Positions 7,215-16,015 of a stretch of 64,000 bases of DNA are shown here, piece by piece. Below the pieces are notes generated by a model that made no database searches, was not told the DNA's origin, and saw nothing but the letters and a program-made list of their open reading frames with translations. The DNA comes from Mycobacterium sp. OTB74 (GTDB lineage: Bacteria; Actinomycetota; Actinomycetes; Mycobacteriales; Mycobacteriaceae): the NCBI RefSeq assembly GCF_029892685.1, contig NZ_JARXVD010000006.1, positions 167,244 through 231,243 on the forward strand. Direction: 5' to 3'. The translations under genes were made by a program, and so were the position numbers. Within the stretch, counting starts at the first letter, position 1, and the number at the start of each line of letters is the position of its first letter.

Positions 7215-8336
7215 TCAGAAGGCGGGCACACCGTCACGATGCGGATGCAACGCCCCTATCGCTGAAGTCAGTGGCAGGTGCAAAGCGTCCACGATGCCCG
7301 GCGCGGCTTCACATACCCACGGAATGGCGTTGACAGCCCGCATGCCGGTCGCCAAAAGGCCGTGGTCGTTCGCACTTTCGCCCTGCCGGTAGCCGACCTC
7401 GAATTCTCCGTCGAACGACGGCTCACCGTCGATGAGCACCCGCCAGATGCCATCGGTGGCACCGGTTCGTCCGGTCGGCCACTCGGGTGCCAGGTCATCA
7501 GCCATCCTGTCGACGTGTTCGAGGCTGACGACCTCTTGGCCGTCGACGACACCGATGCACTTGGCGTACGTGGCGCCGACCGTGCCGGCTGGGATGAGGC
7601 CGCAGGCGGTGTGAAGATCACGCGGAGTCGGCAGGAATTCACAGGTCTCGCGAATCTCGTCGAACTCGACGCCGAGCGCATCCGCGACCATGGTGATCGC
7701 CGCGCCCCATCCCCACTTCAGCACGCCGGGTTTCTTCAACCCACCCTGATAGTCGAGCGGCTGGCCGAAACCGAACAGTTCACGCACATCCCACTCGACC
7801 GGATACTCCGAGTAGTTGGTGATCTCGATGCCGCGCACCGAATACACCTTGTGCGACATCGTCATCAGCGCGATCGGGAAAAGGTCACAACCGAATCCGG
7901 GTTCTATGCCTGACGAGAAGATCGAGCTCTGCCCTGCCGCGGACGCCTCCCGGATCGGATCGAGAAACCTCTTTGAGAGCGAACCCTTCTCGTAGACCAA
8001 GCCAGGTAGCGACGTGGTGACGACGTTGGTTCCCGAGGCCAGGATGCGGCAGAAGTCGGCGAGCGCCTCGGCGGGCCGCGGACCGGCCGGCGCGGCATAC
8101 ATCACGCAGTCGACGTCCGAGGCCAACAGTGCATCAACGTCGCGTGTGGCCGTGACGCCGACCGGATCAATGCCGGCCAACACTCCGACGTCTTGCCCGT
8201 CCTTGGCTTCCGAGTGCACCCACGCACCGACCAGTTCGAGGTTGGGCCGGTCCACGACCGTTCGGATGGCGTAGCGCCCGACACCGCCGGTAGCCCACAC
8301 GGCAACGCGATAGGTCTTTCCTGCCGACTGAGTCAT
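7215..8336 (-). CDS. DAPDH-like NAD(P)-dependent oxidoreductase
   Basis: A 373-residue protein from ATG 8336. The N-terminus YRVAVWATGGVGRYAIRTV is a Rossmann NAD(P)-binding fold like that of dihydrodipicolinate reductase and 2,4-diaminopentanoate dehydrogenase, and the C-terminal domain matches the mycobacterial proteins annotated 'NAD(P)H-dependent amine dehydrogenase family'. Their true substrates are mostly unknown. A second member of the same family is at 9706-10779. The gene is divergent from the VOC gene, 60 bp away, with a palindrome at the latter's start. Its 3' end abuts the serine-recombinase fragment. Confidence 0.75.
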   Translation of the reverse strand: MTQSAGKTYRVAVWATGGVGRYAIRTVVDRPNLELVGAWVHSEAKDGQDVGVLAGIDPVGVTATRDVDALLASDVDCVMYAAPAGPRPAEALADFCRILASGTNVVTTSLPGLVYEKGSLSKRFLDPIREASAAGQSSIFSSGIEPGFGCDLFPIALMTMSHKVYSVRGIEITNYSEYPVEWDVRELFGFGQPLDYQGGLKKPGVLKWGWGAAITMVADALGVEFDEIRETCEFLPTPRDLHTACGLIPAGTVGATYAKCIGVVDGQEVVSLEHVDRMADDLAPEWPTGRTGATDGIWRVLIDGEPSFDGEFEVGYRQGESANDHGLLATGMRAVNAIPWVCEAAPGIVDALHLPLTSAIGALHPHRDGVPAF

Positions 8337-8389
8337 CGTTTCTCCCTCGTCGTTGGGCTCTTGTGCACAAAAACATAACAACTGTAATC

Positions 8390-8405
8390 TTCGGGCATGC
8401 CCGAA
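8390..8405. promoter_or_regulatory. 16-bp perfect palindrome over the VOC start codon
   Basis: TTCGGGCATGCCCGAA is a perfect palindrome containing the ATG of the VOC gene (8397). It lies in the divergent DAPDH-like/VOC promoter region and is a candidate operator for the TetR regulator encoded at 10789-11415. Confidence 0.4.
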
Positions 8406-8813
8406 TCGCGCGAACAGCCCAATCTGCACCACGCGGTGATTGCCGTTGGCGCACAACGACTGCCCAGAGTTGCGCAGATGTTCACCGAGCTCGGCTTCCA
8501 ATTCGTCGAGTTCAACGTCGACGACGTCGGCCTGCGCGTGATGCTCGACTGGAACCGTGGCCTGGAGTTGGTCACGCCCATCGAGCCAGGCACCGACAAC
8601 CCGGTTCAGCACTTCCTCGACAGCCACGGCGACGGCGTATTCACACTCGTGTTGCGGGTCGGGGACGCGCCGCGCGCCGAGGAAATCGCACGCCGATACG
8701 ACGGGATTACGAGATTCCGTCAGCACAGAGACGGGGACGGATGGCAACTCGACGAGATCGAGATGTCGGTCCTCGGACTGCCGCTGACTTTGTTGTCCAC
8801 CGACCTCCCGTGA
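8397..8813 (+). CDS. VOC (glyoxalase/bleomycin-resistance fold) family protein
   Basis: A 138-residue protein with the vicinal-oxygen-chelate beta-alpha-beta-beta-beta layout: LHHAVIAV at the N-terminus, a helix (VAQMFTELGFQF), a strand pair ending in GLELVTPI and a second half with FTLVLRV. His near residue 12 and Glu near 57 are plausible metal ligands. The reaction is unknown; position suggests an isomerase/epimerase or ring-cleavage step in the same pathway as the neighbouring SDR and DAPDH-like genes. No Shine-Dalgarno is evident, so the message may be leaderless. Confidence 0.65.
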   Translation: MPESREQPNLHHAVIAVGAQRLPRVAQMFTELGFQFVEFNVDDVGLRVMLDWNRGLELVTPIEPGTDNPVQHFLDSHGDGVFTLVLRVGDAPRAEEIARRYDGITRFRQHRDGDGWQLDEIEMSVLGLPLTLLSTDLP

Positions 8814-8832
8814 CAAAGAAATGGAGAAGAAT

Positions 8833-9696
8833 GTGGGTGAACTCGATGGCAAGATCGCCATTGTCACAGGTACCAGCCGGGGCGTCGGGGTAGGCATCGC
8901 GCATGAGTTGCTGCGGGCCGGCGCCACCGTCATCGGTTGCTCACGAGGTTCGCTCGATGCCTTGCCCGGCACGGATGGCAACGCCGACTGGGCGCGCCGG
9001 TCGAGCCAATTGGTTTGCGACCAAGGCGATTACACCGCCATCGACGCCCTGGTGCAGCAGGTTGTGGATACCCACGGGCGCCTCGACATCTTGGTCAACA
9101 ATGCGGGTGGCACGGTACCGTCGCCGTCCGTCGACGCAGTTCCGGCGTTGGTGTCTCGTATCCAAGGCGCGCCGGCCAGCGATGACGACTACGAGCGCAG
9201 TGTGCTCTTCCATGCCCACGCTGTGCAGATGAACTTGATCAGCCCACTGTGGTTCGCCATTCGCGCATACCGGCAGATGAAGACTCAGGACGGGGTGGGC
9301 TGCATCATCAACGTCTCCAGCGGAGCCGGCCATCCCGCGGGGTCGCCGACACTGGTGTCCTACGGCGCCGCCAAAGCCGGCCTCAATCAGATGACGCGGT
9401 CGCTGGCTCAGGAATGGGGTCCGAAGGTACGCGTCAACTGCGTCGCGTTGGGCCCGACCATCACGGAGAACTTCCGGTCGTTCGTGCTGCCGAAAGACGA
9501 CCCGACCGGCAGCGAATATTTCGTCAACGTGCCGCTGCGCCGCGGGGGTGAGCCCGCGGAAGTCGGCCGCACGATCGTCTTCTTGGCCTCTGGCGCAGCC
9601 GATTTCGTCAACGGAACCACGGTCGAGATCGACGGCGGCATGTTGCCCGGGGTGTTGTACGACGCCGGCCTCAAGACCATCACCGATCTGCTCTAA
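8833..9696 (+). CDS. Short-chain dehydrogenase/reductase
   Basis: A classical SDR of 287 residues. The cofactor motif is TGTSRGVGVG near residue 14, NNAG is present, the catalytic Ser lies in NVSSGAG and the Tyr/Lys pair in SYGAAKAG. The C-terminus has the usual FLASGAADFVNG-TTVEIDGG pattern. GTG 8833 is preferred because GGAG (8823-8826) precedes it at 6 nt; ATG 8821 is an in-frame alternative with no ribosome site. An insertion after the NNAG region (about 95-125) makes it longer than the usual 250 residues. Substrate probably an alcohol/ketone of the neighbouring pathway. Confidence 0.8.
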   Translation: MGELDGKIAIVTGTSRGVGVGIAHELLRAGATVIGCSRGSLDALPGTDGNADWARRSSQLVCDQGDYTAIDALVQQVVDTHGRLDILVNNAGGTVPSPSVDAVPALVSRIQGAPASDDDYERSVLFHAHAVQMNLISPLWFAIRAYRQMKTQDGVGCIINVSSGAGHPAGSPTLVSYGAAKAGLNQMTRSLAQEWGPKVRVNCVALGPTITENFRSFVLPKDDPTGSEYFVNVPLRRGGEPAEVGRTIVFLASGAADFVNGTTVEIDGGMLPGVLYDAGLKTITDLL

Positions 9697-9705
9697 GGGG
9701 CGACA

Positions 9706-10779
9706 ATGACACGGCGCATCATCCAGTTCTCCACCGGCAACGTGGGTGTCCACGCCCTGCGGACCATCATCGAGCGTCCCGATCTCGAGTTGGTCGGATT
9801 GCACGCAGCCAGCCCCGACAAGATCGGCCGTGACGCGGCCGAGCTGTGCGGGCTCAGCGAGCCGACCGGCGTGATCGCCACCGACGACATTGATGCGTTG
9901 GTGGCGCTTCTTGCCGACTGCATGGTCTACACCTCGCAGGCCGAGACCCGCGCCGGCGAGGCAATGGACCAGATCGCCCGCTTCCTGCGTGCCGGAACCA
10001 ACGTGGTCGGGTCCTCGTTCGTCTGGTTGGTCGCTCCGGAGTTCACTGACGACTGGCTGCGAGTTCCACTCGAAAAAGCCTGTCAGGAAGGCAATTCCAC
10101 GCTGTACATCAACGGGATCGACCCCGGATTCTCCGGGGACACCCTCGTGTACACGGCGCTGAGCCTGGCCGGGCGCGCCACCGCGGTCACCGTCCAGGAG
10201 ATCTGCGACTACGGTTCCTACGATGACGCCGAATTCACTGGTGCCAGCTTCGGTTTCGGCACCGACCCGGACCATCAGCCAATCCTCTTCATGCCCGGTG
10301 TACTCGCGTCGATGTGGGGCATCCAGGTGCGCAGCCTGGCTGCCGATCTCGGCGTAGAGCTCGACGAGGTGCGTGAGCGACACGAGAAATGGGTTACGCC
10401 CAAACCGATTTCGTGCACCATGATGGACGTCGAGGAAGGCAAAGTCGCCGCAGTGCGCTTCGGCGTCGAGGGCATCCGCAATGGCGAGATTGTCATCACG
10501 ATGGAACACGTGAATCGGCTCACGGACCAAGCGGCGCCAGACTGGGCCTCGCCGCCCGGCGGACGGCCGGGTGTGCACCGGGTCGTCGTCGACGGCGACC
10601 CCGGCATCGAGATCAACACTCACGTCGGCGGCGCGGGCACCGACCACAACCAGGGTGGTGTGATCGCCACCGCGGCACGACCGATCAACGCCATCGAAGC
10701 GGTCTGCAGGGCGCCCGCCGGAATCTTGGCAGCCCATGACTTGCGACCGCTGGACCACACTCGCGGCGTGATGTGGTGA
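9706..10779 (+). CDS. DAPDH-like NAD(P)-dependent oxidoreductase (second copy)
   Basis: A 357-residue paralogue of the protein at 7215-8336. It starts RRIIQFSTGNVGVHALRTII, a Rossmann fold with GNVG, followed by a conserved INGIDPGFSGD segment corresponding to SGIEPGFGCD in the first copy. It lies 9 bp after the SDR stop and 9 bp before the tetR start, so VOC, SDR, this gene and tetR probably form one operon. Two divergent members in one cluster suggest successive or stereospecific oxidoreductions of the same compound class. Substrate unknown. Confidence 0.75.
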   Translation: MTRRIIQFSTGNVGVHALRTIIERPDLELVGLHAASPDKIGRDAAELCGLSEPTGVIATDDIDALVALLADCMVYTSQAETRAGEAMDQIARFLRAGTNVVGSSFVWLVAPEFTDDWLRVPLEKACQEGNSTLYINGIDPGFSGDTLVYTALSLAGRATAVTVQEICDYGSYDDAEFTGASFGFGTDPDHQPILFMPGVLASMWGIQVRSLAADLGVELDEVRERHEKWVTPKPISCTMMDVEEGKVAAVRFGVEGIRNGEIVITMEHVNRLTDQAAPDWASPPGGRPGVHRVVVDGDPGIEINTHVGGAGTDHNQGGVIATAARPINAIEAVCRAPAGILAAHDLRPLDHTRGVMW

Positions 10780-10788
10780 GGTCTGTGC

Positions 10789-11415
10789 ATGGCAGGTGCA
10801 ACTCGACCACGACAACCCCGGGGAGGTAACCAGCCGCGCGCCGAGCAGACCCGGCAGATGGTGATCGACGAGACCGTGCGCTACATCCTCGACGAGGGTT
10901 TTGCCGCACCGAGTGTCCGTCGCATCACCAAACGGGCCGGCGTCACTTGGGGTGTGGTCCAGTACCACTTCGGCGATTTGGGCGGACTTTTGATCGCCGT
11001 CGTCGACGAAGGGTTCCGTCAGCTCACCGAAACCCTGGACGGGCTGCCCGAGTCGATCGGGCACCTGTCGGTCGCTGAGCGCACCCAGATGGTCGTCGAC
11101 GCAGCGTGGTCAGCGTTCTCCAGCCCGACCTCGATGGCAGCGATCGAGATCCTCATCTCCACTCGCGCCGGACGGGACGATGCCGTCAACAAGCGTCTCG
11201 CCCACGCGATGCGTCAGCTCACCGACCTGGGCCGGCACCTCGGTGAAGGCCTGGACCCGCAACACGCCACAGAGATCGGCAACTTGATCTGGGCCTCATT
11301 GCGCGGAATCGTCGTCGCACAGCTCATTTCATCGACACCCCTGGACAGCTCCCGGGACCGACGCGCGCTCACCGACGTACTGACCGCCTATGTTCTAGCT
11401 CAAGGCGGGCGGTGA
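10789..11415 (+). CDS. TetR family transcriptional regulator
   Basis: A 208-residue regulator. The N-terminal helix-turn-helix spans about residues 20-75 (IDETVRYILDEGFAAPSVRRI, then GVTWGVVQYHFGD), followed by an all-helical ligand domain. An Arg-rich N-terminal extension precedes the DNA-binding domain. As the last gene of the VOC-SDR-dehydrogenase group it is the natural repressor of this cluster, and the 16-bp palindrome at 8390-8405 is a candidate operator. The MFS gene starts 3 bp after its stop and may be co-transcribed. Confidence 0.8.
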   Translation: MAGATRPRQPRGGNQPRAEQTRQMVIDETVRYILDEGFAAPSVRRITKRAGVTWGVVQYHFGDLGGLLIAVVDEGFRQLTETLDGLPESIGHLSVAERTQMVVDAAWSAFSSPTSMAAIEILISTRAGRDDAVNKRLAHAMRQLTDLGRHLGEGLDPQHATEIGNLIWASLRGIVVAQLISSTPLDSSRDRRALTDVLTAYVLAQGGR

Positions 11416-11418
11416 GGA

Positions 11419-12645
11419 ATGCCCAGCGCTGGTGTCGGCGTTGCCAAACCCGTGCTTCAAACTCGAACCGTGCGGTCACGCCTCGGCTTCCCAATGCTGG
11501 TCTTCGCCTTCGCCGCGATCATGCTGGGCACCACGTTGCCGACCCCGATATACGCCCTGTACGCGCAGAACATGCACTTCGCAGTGCTGACCACCACGGT
11601 GATCTTCGCGGCCTATGCCATCGGTGTGCTGGCCGCGCTGCTTTTGTTCGGACGCTGGTCCGACGCCATCGGCCGGCGGCCGGTGCTGATCGCGGGGGCT
11701 GTGGCCGCCATCGCCAGCGCCGCCGTATTCCAGCACGCCGACACCGTCGAACTGCTGCTCGTGGCGCGGCTGCTGTCGGGCTTGTCGGCGGGCATTTTTA
11801 CCGGCACCGCGACGGCGGCCGTGGTCGAGTCGCTGCCACGCGCCCAGCAGGAGAAGGCGGCTGCGGCCGCCACCATCGCCAATGTCGGCGGACTCGGGCT
11901 GGGACCCGTCCTTGCGGGCCTGCTGGTGCAATACCTCCCACAACCGCTGCAGCTCCCGTTCACCATGCACATCGTGCTGGCGGCGCTGTCCATCGTGGCC
12001 GTGCTGCTGGCCCCGGAAACCTCGGCGCGTGCCGGGCGCATCGGCCAGCAGCGACTGTCGGTGCCCGCAGAAGTGCGGTCCGATTTCGCGATCGCGGCCA
12101 CCGCAGCGTTCGCCGGGTTCGCCGTCATGGGTCTGTTCTCCGCGGTGGCCCCGTCATTCGTGAGCACGGTCATCGGGATCGACAACCATGCTGTCGCCGG
12201 GGCCATGGCGTCATCGATCTTCGTCGCCTCCGCGTTGGCGCAACTTGCCGGACGACGCATCGAACCACGTCGGGCGGTGGCGGCAGGCTGCGCCATCTTG
12301 GTCGTCGGCATGGTGATTCTCGCTGTGGCACTTCAATTTTCATCGCTGGCAGGGCTACTGGTCGCCGCCCTGGTGGCCGGTACCGGGCAGGGCATCAGCT
12401 TCAGCCGGGGCTTGGCCGCTGTCGCCGAAGGCACCCCCACCGAACGTCGCGCCGAGGTCAGCTCAACGTATTTCGTGGTGGCCTACGTGGCGATCTCACT
12501 GCCGGTTGTCAGTCTGGGCTTCGCCGCGCAGACCTGGGGTCTGCAGCCGGCGGGGGTCAGCTTCGCTGCCGTCATCGCAGGTCTGTCGGCGCTGTGCCTA
12601 GCCGCCGTACTGTGGCAGGAGCGACGCAGTTCAGCCAAGATTTGA
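11419..12645 (+). CDS. MFS transporter
   Basis: A 408-residue major facilitator with about 12 membrane helices. The first cytoplasmic loop has the motif-A-like sequence FGRWSDAIGRRPVL, and a GLSAGIFTGTATA helix follows, typical of drug/metabolite exporters. The start codon is 3 bp after the tetR stop, implying translational coupling and control by that regulator. It may export the substrate or product of the neighbouring oxidoreductase cluster; the cargo cannot be read from sequence. Confidence 0.8.
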   Translation: MPSAGVGVAKPVLQTRTVRSRLGFPMLVFAFAAIMLGTTLPTPIYALYAQNMHFAVLTTTVIFAAYAIGVLAALLLFGRWSDAIGRRPVLIAGAVAAIASAAVFQHADTVELLLVARLLSGLSAGIFTGTATAAVVESLPRAQQEKAAAAATIANVGGLGLGPVLAGLLVQYLPQPLQLPFTMHIVLAALSIVAVLLAPETSARAGRIGQQRLSVPAEVRSDFAIAATAAFAGFAVMGLFSAVAPSFVSTVIGIDNHAVAGAMASSIFVASALAQLAGRRIEPRRAVAAGCAILVVGMVILAVALQFSSLAGLLVAALVAGTGQGISFSRGLAAVAEGTPTERRAEVSSTYFVVAYVAISLPVVSLGFAAQTWGLQPAGVSFAAVIAGLSALCLAAVLWQERRSSAKI

Positions 12646-12678
12646 GTAGCTCTACCTACCGGCTCGGACCATAAGTTC

Positions 12679-13977
12679 ATGGGCATGACCACACAGGTTT
12701 TCCCGTCGGCTGCCGAGATCGAGCAGCGCACCCCGGCCGACCGTGACCGGGCCATCGACGTCATCCGCATCGTCTCGCTGATCGGCGTCGTGGCGGGGCA
12801 CACCGTCATGGCCACCAGCATGATCAAAGGCGGCGTGTTCATCTGGGGGAATCTGCTCACGACGTCAGTGGTGTTCCAGGCACTGACCTGGGTCTTCCAG
12901 ATCATGCCCCTGTTCTTTTTCGCCGGTGTCGCGGCCTCGGCGGCGTCGTACCGAAGCGGGATGAGCTGGGGTGGCTGGCTGCTCAAACGATGCACGCGGC
13001 TGTACCGGCCGGTGTTCTACTACCTGGCGTTCTGGGCGGTCGCGCTGGCGGTTCTGAAGCACTTGTTGCCGATCCACGTGTACCAACCGATCGCCGGCGT
13101 CAGCATTCAACTGCTGTGGTTCCTGGGCGCCTACGTGATGGTGCTCGCGGCGGTGCCGCTGCTGGTCCGGATCACCTCCACCCGCTATCTGGTCATCGCG
13201 GTGGCCGCCACGTACGGGCTGATCGCGCTGGTCGATGCCATCCGGATCACCGACCACGCCTGGTCGGCGCTGGGCTACGTCAATTTCGTGGTGTGGCTGA
13301 TCCCCGGCATGTTCGGGGTGGCCTACCGGCGTGGGCTGTTGAGCGCGACGACCGCGCTGCGGGTCGGCCTGGGCATGCTGGCGGTCAACGTCGCGATGGT
13401 GTGGGTGGGACCGTACGAGCTGAGCCTGGTGGGCATCGAAACCCAGCACATCAAGAACATCACGCCGCCATCGCTGCTGCTGGCCGGCCACGCAATCATG
13501 ATGTGCGCCTTCGCGATTGCCGCGACCCCGGCCATCAAGCGGTGGGCCGCCAAGCCGCAGGTGTGGCGGCTTGCCGTCATCGGCAACACCGGTTCGATGA
13601 CGCTGTACTTGTGGCACATGCCCGCTCTGCTGGGCATGCATCTGGCCTTCGACCTACTGGGCCTGCCCCGCTACCCCGGTCAGCCGCATTTCCTGCTGTT
13701 GAGCGTCTGCCAGGTGGCGATCATGGCGGTGCTGGTCGCCGGGCTGTTCCTGGCGCTGCGGCCGCTGGAGAACGACCCGCTACCGTTGTGGGACGGCGGT
13801 TCGGTCGCTGCTCCCGGGCTGCGGAGCGCGGCAGTCGGCACAGTGTTGCTGATCGCCGGCGCGGCCACCCTGGCCTCGGTCGGATGGGGACTGAAAGACG
13901 CTGGCTTGCAATATGTTTCAGTGATGTTGGCGGCCCTGGTCGCAGCGCGCTTGCTGGCCCGGGACACCGACCGGTAA
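12679..13977 (+). CDS. Acyltransferase 3 family membrane protein
   Basis: A 432-residue integral membrane acyltransferase of the OafA/acyltransferase-3 type, which moves acyl groups onto sugars or lipids at the membrane. DRAIDVIRI followed by VVAGHTVM gives the conserved His on the first helix, and R-x10-His-type features and about ten hydrophobic segments follow (LLWFLGAYVMVLA, GHAIMMCAFAIA, LYLWHMPALLG). The acceptor is unknown. The stop codon TAA directly abuts the TTA of the convergent DUF5302 gene. Confidence 0.75.
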   Translation: MGMTTQVFPSAAEIEQRTPADRDRAIDVIRIVSLIGVVAGHTVMATSMIKGGVFIWGNLLTTSVVFQALTWVFQIMPLFFFAGVAASAASYRSGMSWGGWLLKRCTRLYRPVFYYLAFWAVALAVLKHLLPIHVYQPIAGVSIQLLWFLGAYVMVLAAVPLLVRITSTRYLVIAVAATYGLIALVDAIRITDHAWSALGYVNFVVWLIPGMFGVAYRRGLLSATTALRVGLGMLAVNVAMVWVGPYELSLVGIETQHIKNITPPSLLLAGHAIMMCAFAIAATPAIKRWAAKPQVWRLAVIGNTGSMTLYLWHMPALLGMHLAFDLLGLPRYPGQPHFLLLSVCQVAIMAVLVAGLFLALRPLENDPLPLWDGGSVAAPGLRSAAVGTVLLIAGAATLASVGWGLKDAGLQYVSVMLAALVAARLLARDTDR

Positions 13978-14166
13978 TTACCCGCTCTTGCGGCGGAACT
14001 CCCGCCGTCCCCCGCCGGCGGCACCGTGCGACTTGGACTGCTTGGACCCACCGTCCTGGTGTGCGGTGCCGCCGGACGAACCGGCCTTCTTGCGTTCAAG
14101 CGCCTCGCGGAACTTGCGCTTGGTCTCGTCGGACGATGCTGAATCTTCGGCGGAGTTCTCGGCCAT
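13978..14166 (-). CDS. DUF5302 family small protein
   Basis: A 62-residue, highly charged protein. It opens MAENSAEDSASSDETKRKF with an REALERKK helix, then a Gly/Ser/Lys/Arg-rich disordered tail ending RREFRRKSG. This is the pattern of actinobacterial DUF5302 proteins, whose role is unknown. It lies 18 bp after the stop of the PPOX gene on the same strand and could share its transcript. Confidence 0.75.
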   Translation of the reverse strand: MAENSAEDSASSDETKRKFREALERKKAGSSGGTAHQDGGSKQSKSHGAAGGGRREFRRKSG

Positions 14167-14184
14167 GTACGCAGGGTAACGCCT

Positions 14185-14634
<450 letters not shown>

Positions 14635-14663
14635 CTACGTCCGAATCCCTACCATTGGGGGTC

Positions 14664-15485
14664 ATGACGAGGATCGACGGCAACACTCTGGAAGGCGTAT
14701 CGGCGACCACGTTGTGGACCCTGCACAATCGCGCGGGTGAAGCCAAGCGGTCCGACGGAGTGATCCGCGACCCGTGGGCGGTGACGCTGTACGACTCGAT
14801 CTCCTACGACTACGGCAAGTTCGGAAGACCCAACCAATCGCATGCGCTGCGGGCCAACGCGTTTGACGCGGCGGCCGGCGACTACTTGCGGACCCACCCC
14901 AAAGCCTCGGTGGTCGCCCTGGCCGAGGGCCTGCAGACCAGCTACTGGCGGTTGTCGCGTACCGGGGTCTCCGACGAATTGACCTGGTACTCCATCGATT
15001 TGGAACCCGTGATGGCCCTGCGCCGCGAGTTGCTGCCCGCCGAGGATCGAGTGGTGCCGCTGACCCAGTCAGCACTGGACCGCAGTTGGATGGATCAGGT
15101 GAGCAGCGACGACGGAGTCTTCATCACCGCTGAAGGGCTGCTGATGTATCTGCAGCCCGACGAGGCTCGGGGGCTGATCGCCGACTGCGCGTCGCGGTTC
15201 CCGGGCGCGCAGCTGATGTTCGATTCGCTCCCGCCGTGGTTCAGTCGCCGGACGCTGCGGGGCTACAACCTCACGGACCGCTACCAGGTTCCGGCCATGC
15301 CATTCGGCATCACCGCTGACGACGCACTCGGCCTGGCCGGCACTGTGCCCGGCGTGCGCTACTCCCGAGACATTCCCTGGCCGACGGGCCGCGGCGTCTG
15401 GAAGTTCGCCGCCTGGCCGCCGATGGATCTGATCGGCCCGTTGCGTCACGCGCGGCCGAGCATCACCCTGCTGGAGTTCGCATGA
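14664..15485 (+). CDS. Class I SAM-dependent methyltransferase (LCM/PPM1-like)
   Basis: A 273-residue methyltransferase of the leucine-carboxyl-methyltransferase-like family common in mycobacteria. It has RDPWAVTLYDSI near residue 35, VVALAEGLQTSYWR near 90 as the SAM-binding strand, and VFITAEGLLMYL near 155. It probably O-methylates a small carboxylate or hydroxyl; substrate unknown. ATG 14664 is used; an in-frame TTG lies 9 bp upstream. The stop overlaps the next gene's start (ATGA), so it forms an operon with the DUF1697 gene and the second methyltransferase. Position matches Rv1153c (omt). Confidence 0.8.
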   Translation: MTRIDGNTLEGVSATTLWTLHNRAGEAKRSDGVIRDPWAVTLYDSISYDYGKFGRPNQSHALRANAFDAAAGDYLRTHPKASVVALAEGLQTSYWRLSRTGVSDELTWYSIDLEPVMALRRELLPAEDRVVPLTQSALDRSWMDQVSSDDGVFITAEGLLMYLQPDEARGLIADCASRFPGAQLMFDSLPPWFSRRTLRGYNLTDRYQVPAMPFGITADDALGLAGTVPGVRYSRDIPWPTGRGVWKFAAWPPMDLIGPLRHARPSITLLEFA

Positions 15486-16015
15486 CGCAGTACGCCGCTT
15501 TCCTGCGCGGCGTCAACGTCGGCGGGGTGAACCTGAAGATGGCCGATCTCGCCACCGCGCTCCGACAGGCCGGGTTCACCGGCGTGATGACCCTGCTGGC
15601 CAGCGGAAATGTGCTGCTGTCCAGCCCGTCGAATGCTGCTGAGGTACGCACGAAAACCGAAGCAGCACTGCGGGAATCGTTCGGCTACGACGCCTGGGTA
15701 CTGGTGTACCCGATCGAGGAACTACGTGCCATCTCGGCCGGGTACCCGTTCCAGCGTGAGGTGGACGGCCACCACTCGTATGTGACGTTCGTCAGCGACC
15801 CGGACGTGCTCGACGAACTCGCCGCACTGGCACCCGGCGCCGGCGAGCAGAGCCTGCGCGGTGACGGCGTGCTGTATTGGCAGGTGCCCCGCGGCAACAC
15901 CCTGGACAGCGCGATCAGCAAGACCATGGCCAAGAAGCGCTACAAGTCCTCGACCACCACCCGCAACCTGCGGACGGTGGACAAGGTGCTGGCTTCGGTA
16001 GATTCGACGGGGTGA
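15482..16015 (+). CDS. DUF1697 domain protein
   Basis: A 177-residue protein with the DUF1697 signature: YAAFLRGVNVGG at the N-terminus, then MADLATALRQAGFTGV and LLASGNVLLSS, and C-terminal KKRYKSSTTTRNLRTVDKV. The family is a predicted ferredoxin-like fold with possible nucleic-acid or nucleotide binding, and its function is unknown. The gene overlaps its neighbours by 4 bp at each end (ATGA with the preceding stop, GTGA with the following start), so its translation is coupled to both methyltransferases. Confidence 0.85.
   Translation: MTQYAAFLRGVNVGGVNLKMADLATALRQAGFTGVMTLLASGNVLLSSPSNAAEVRTKTEAALRESFGYDAWVLVYPIEELRAISAGYPFQREVDGHHSYVTFVSDPDVLDELAALAPGAGEQSLRGDGVLYWQVPRGNTLDSAISKTMAKKRYKSSTTTRNLRTVDKVLASVDSTG

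Noticed and set aside
8941..11064. Very long leftward ORF (707 residues) opposite SDR and DAPDH-like genes
   Set aside because: Composition (His/Gln/Arg-rich, no motifs) is that of an antisense shadow in GC-rich DNA; the rightward genes have clear motifs.
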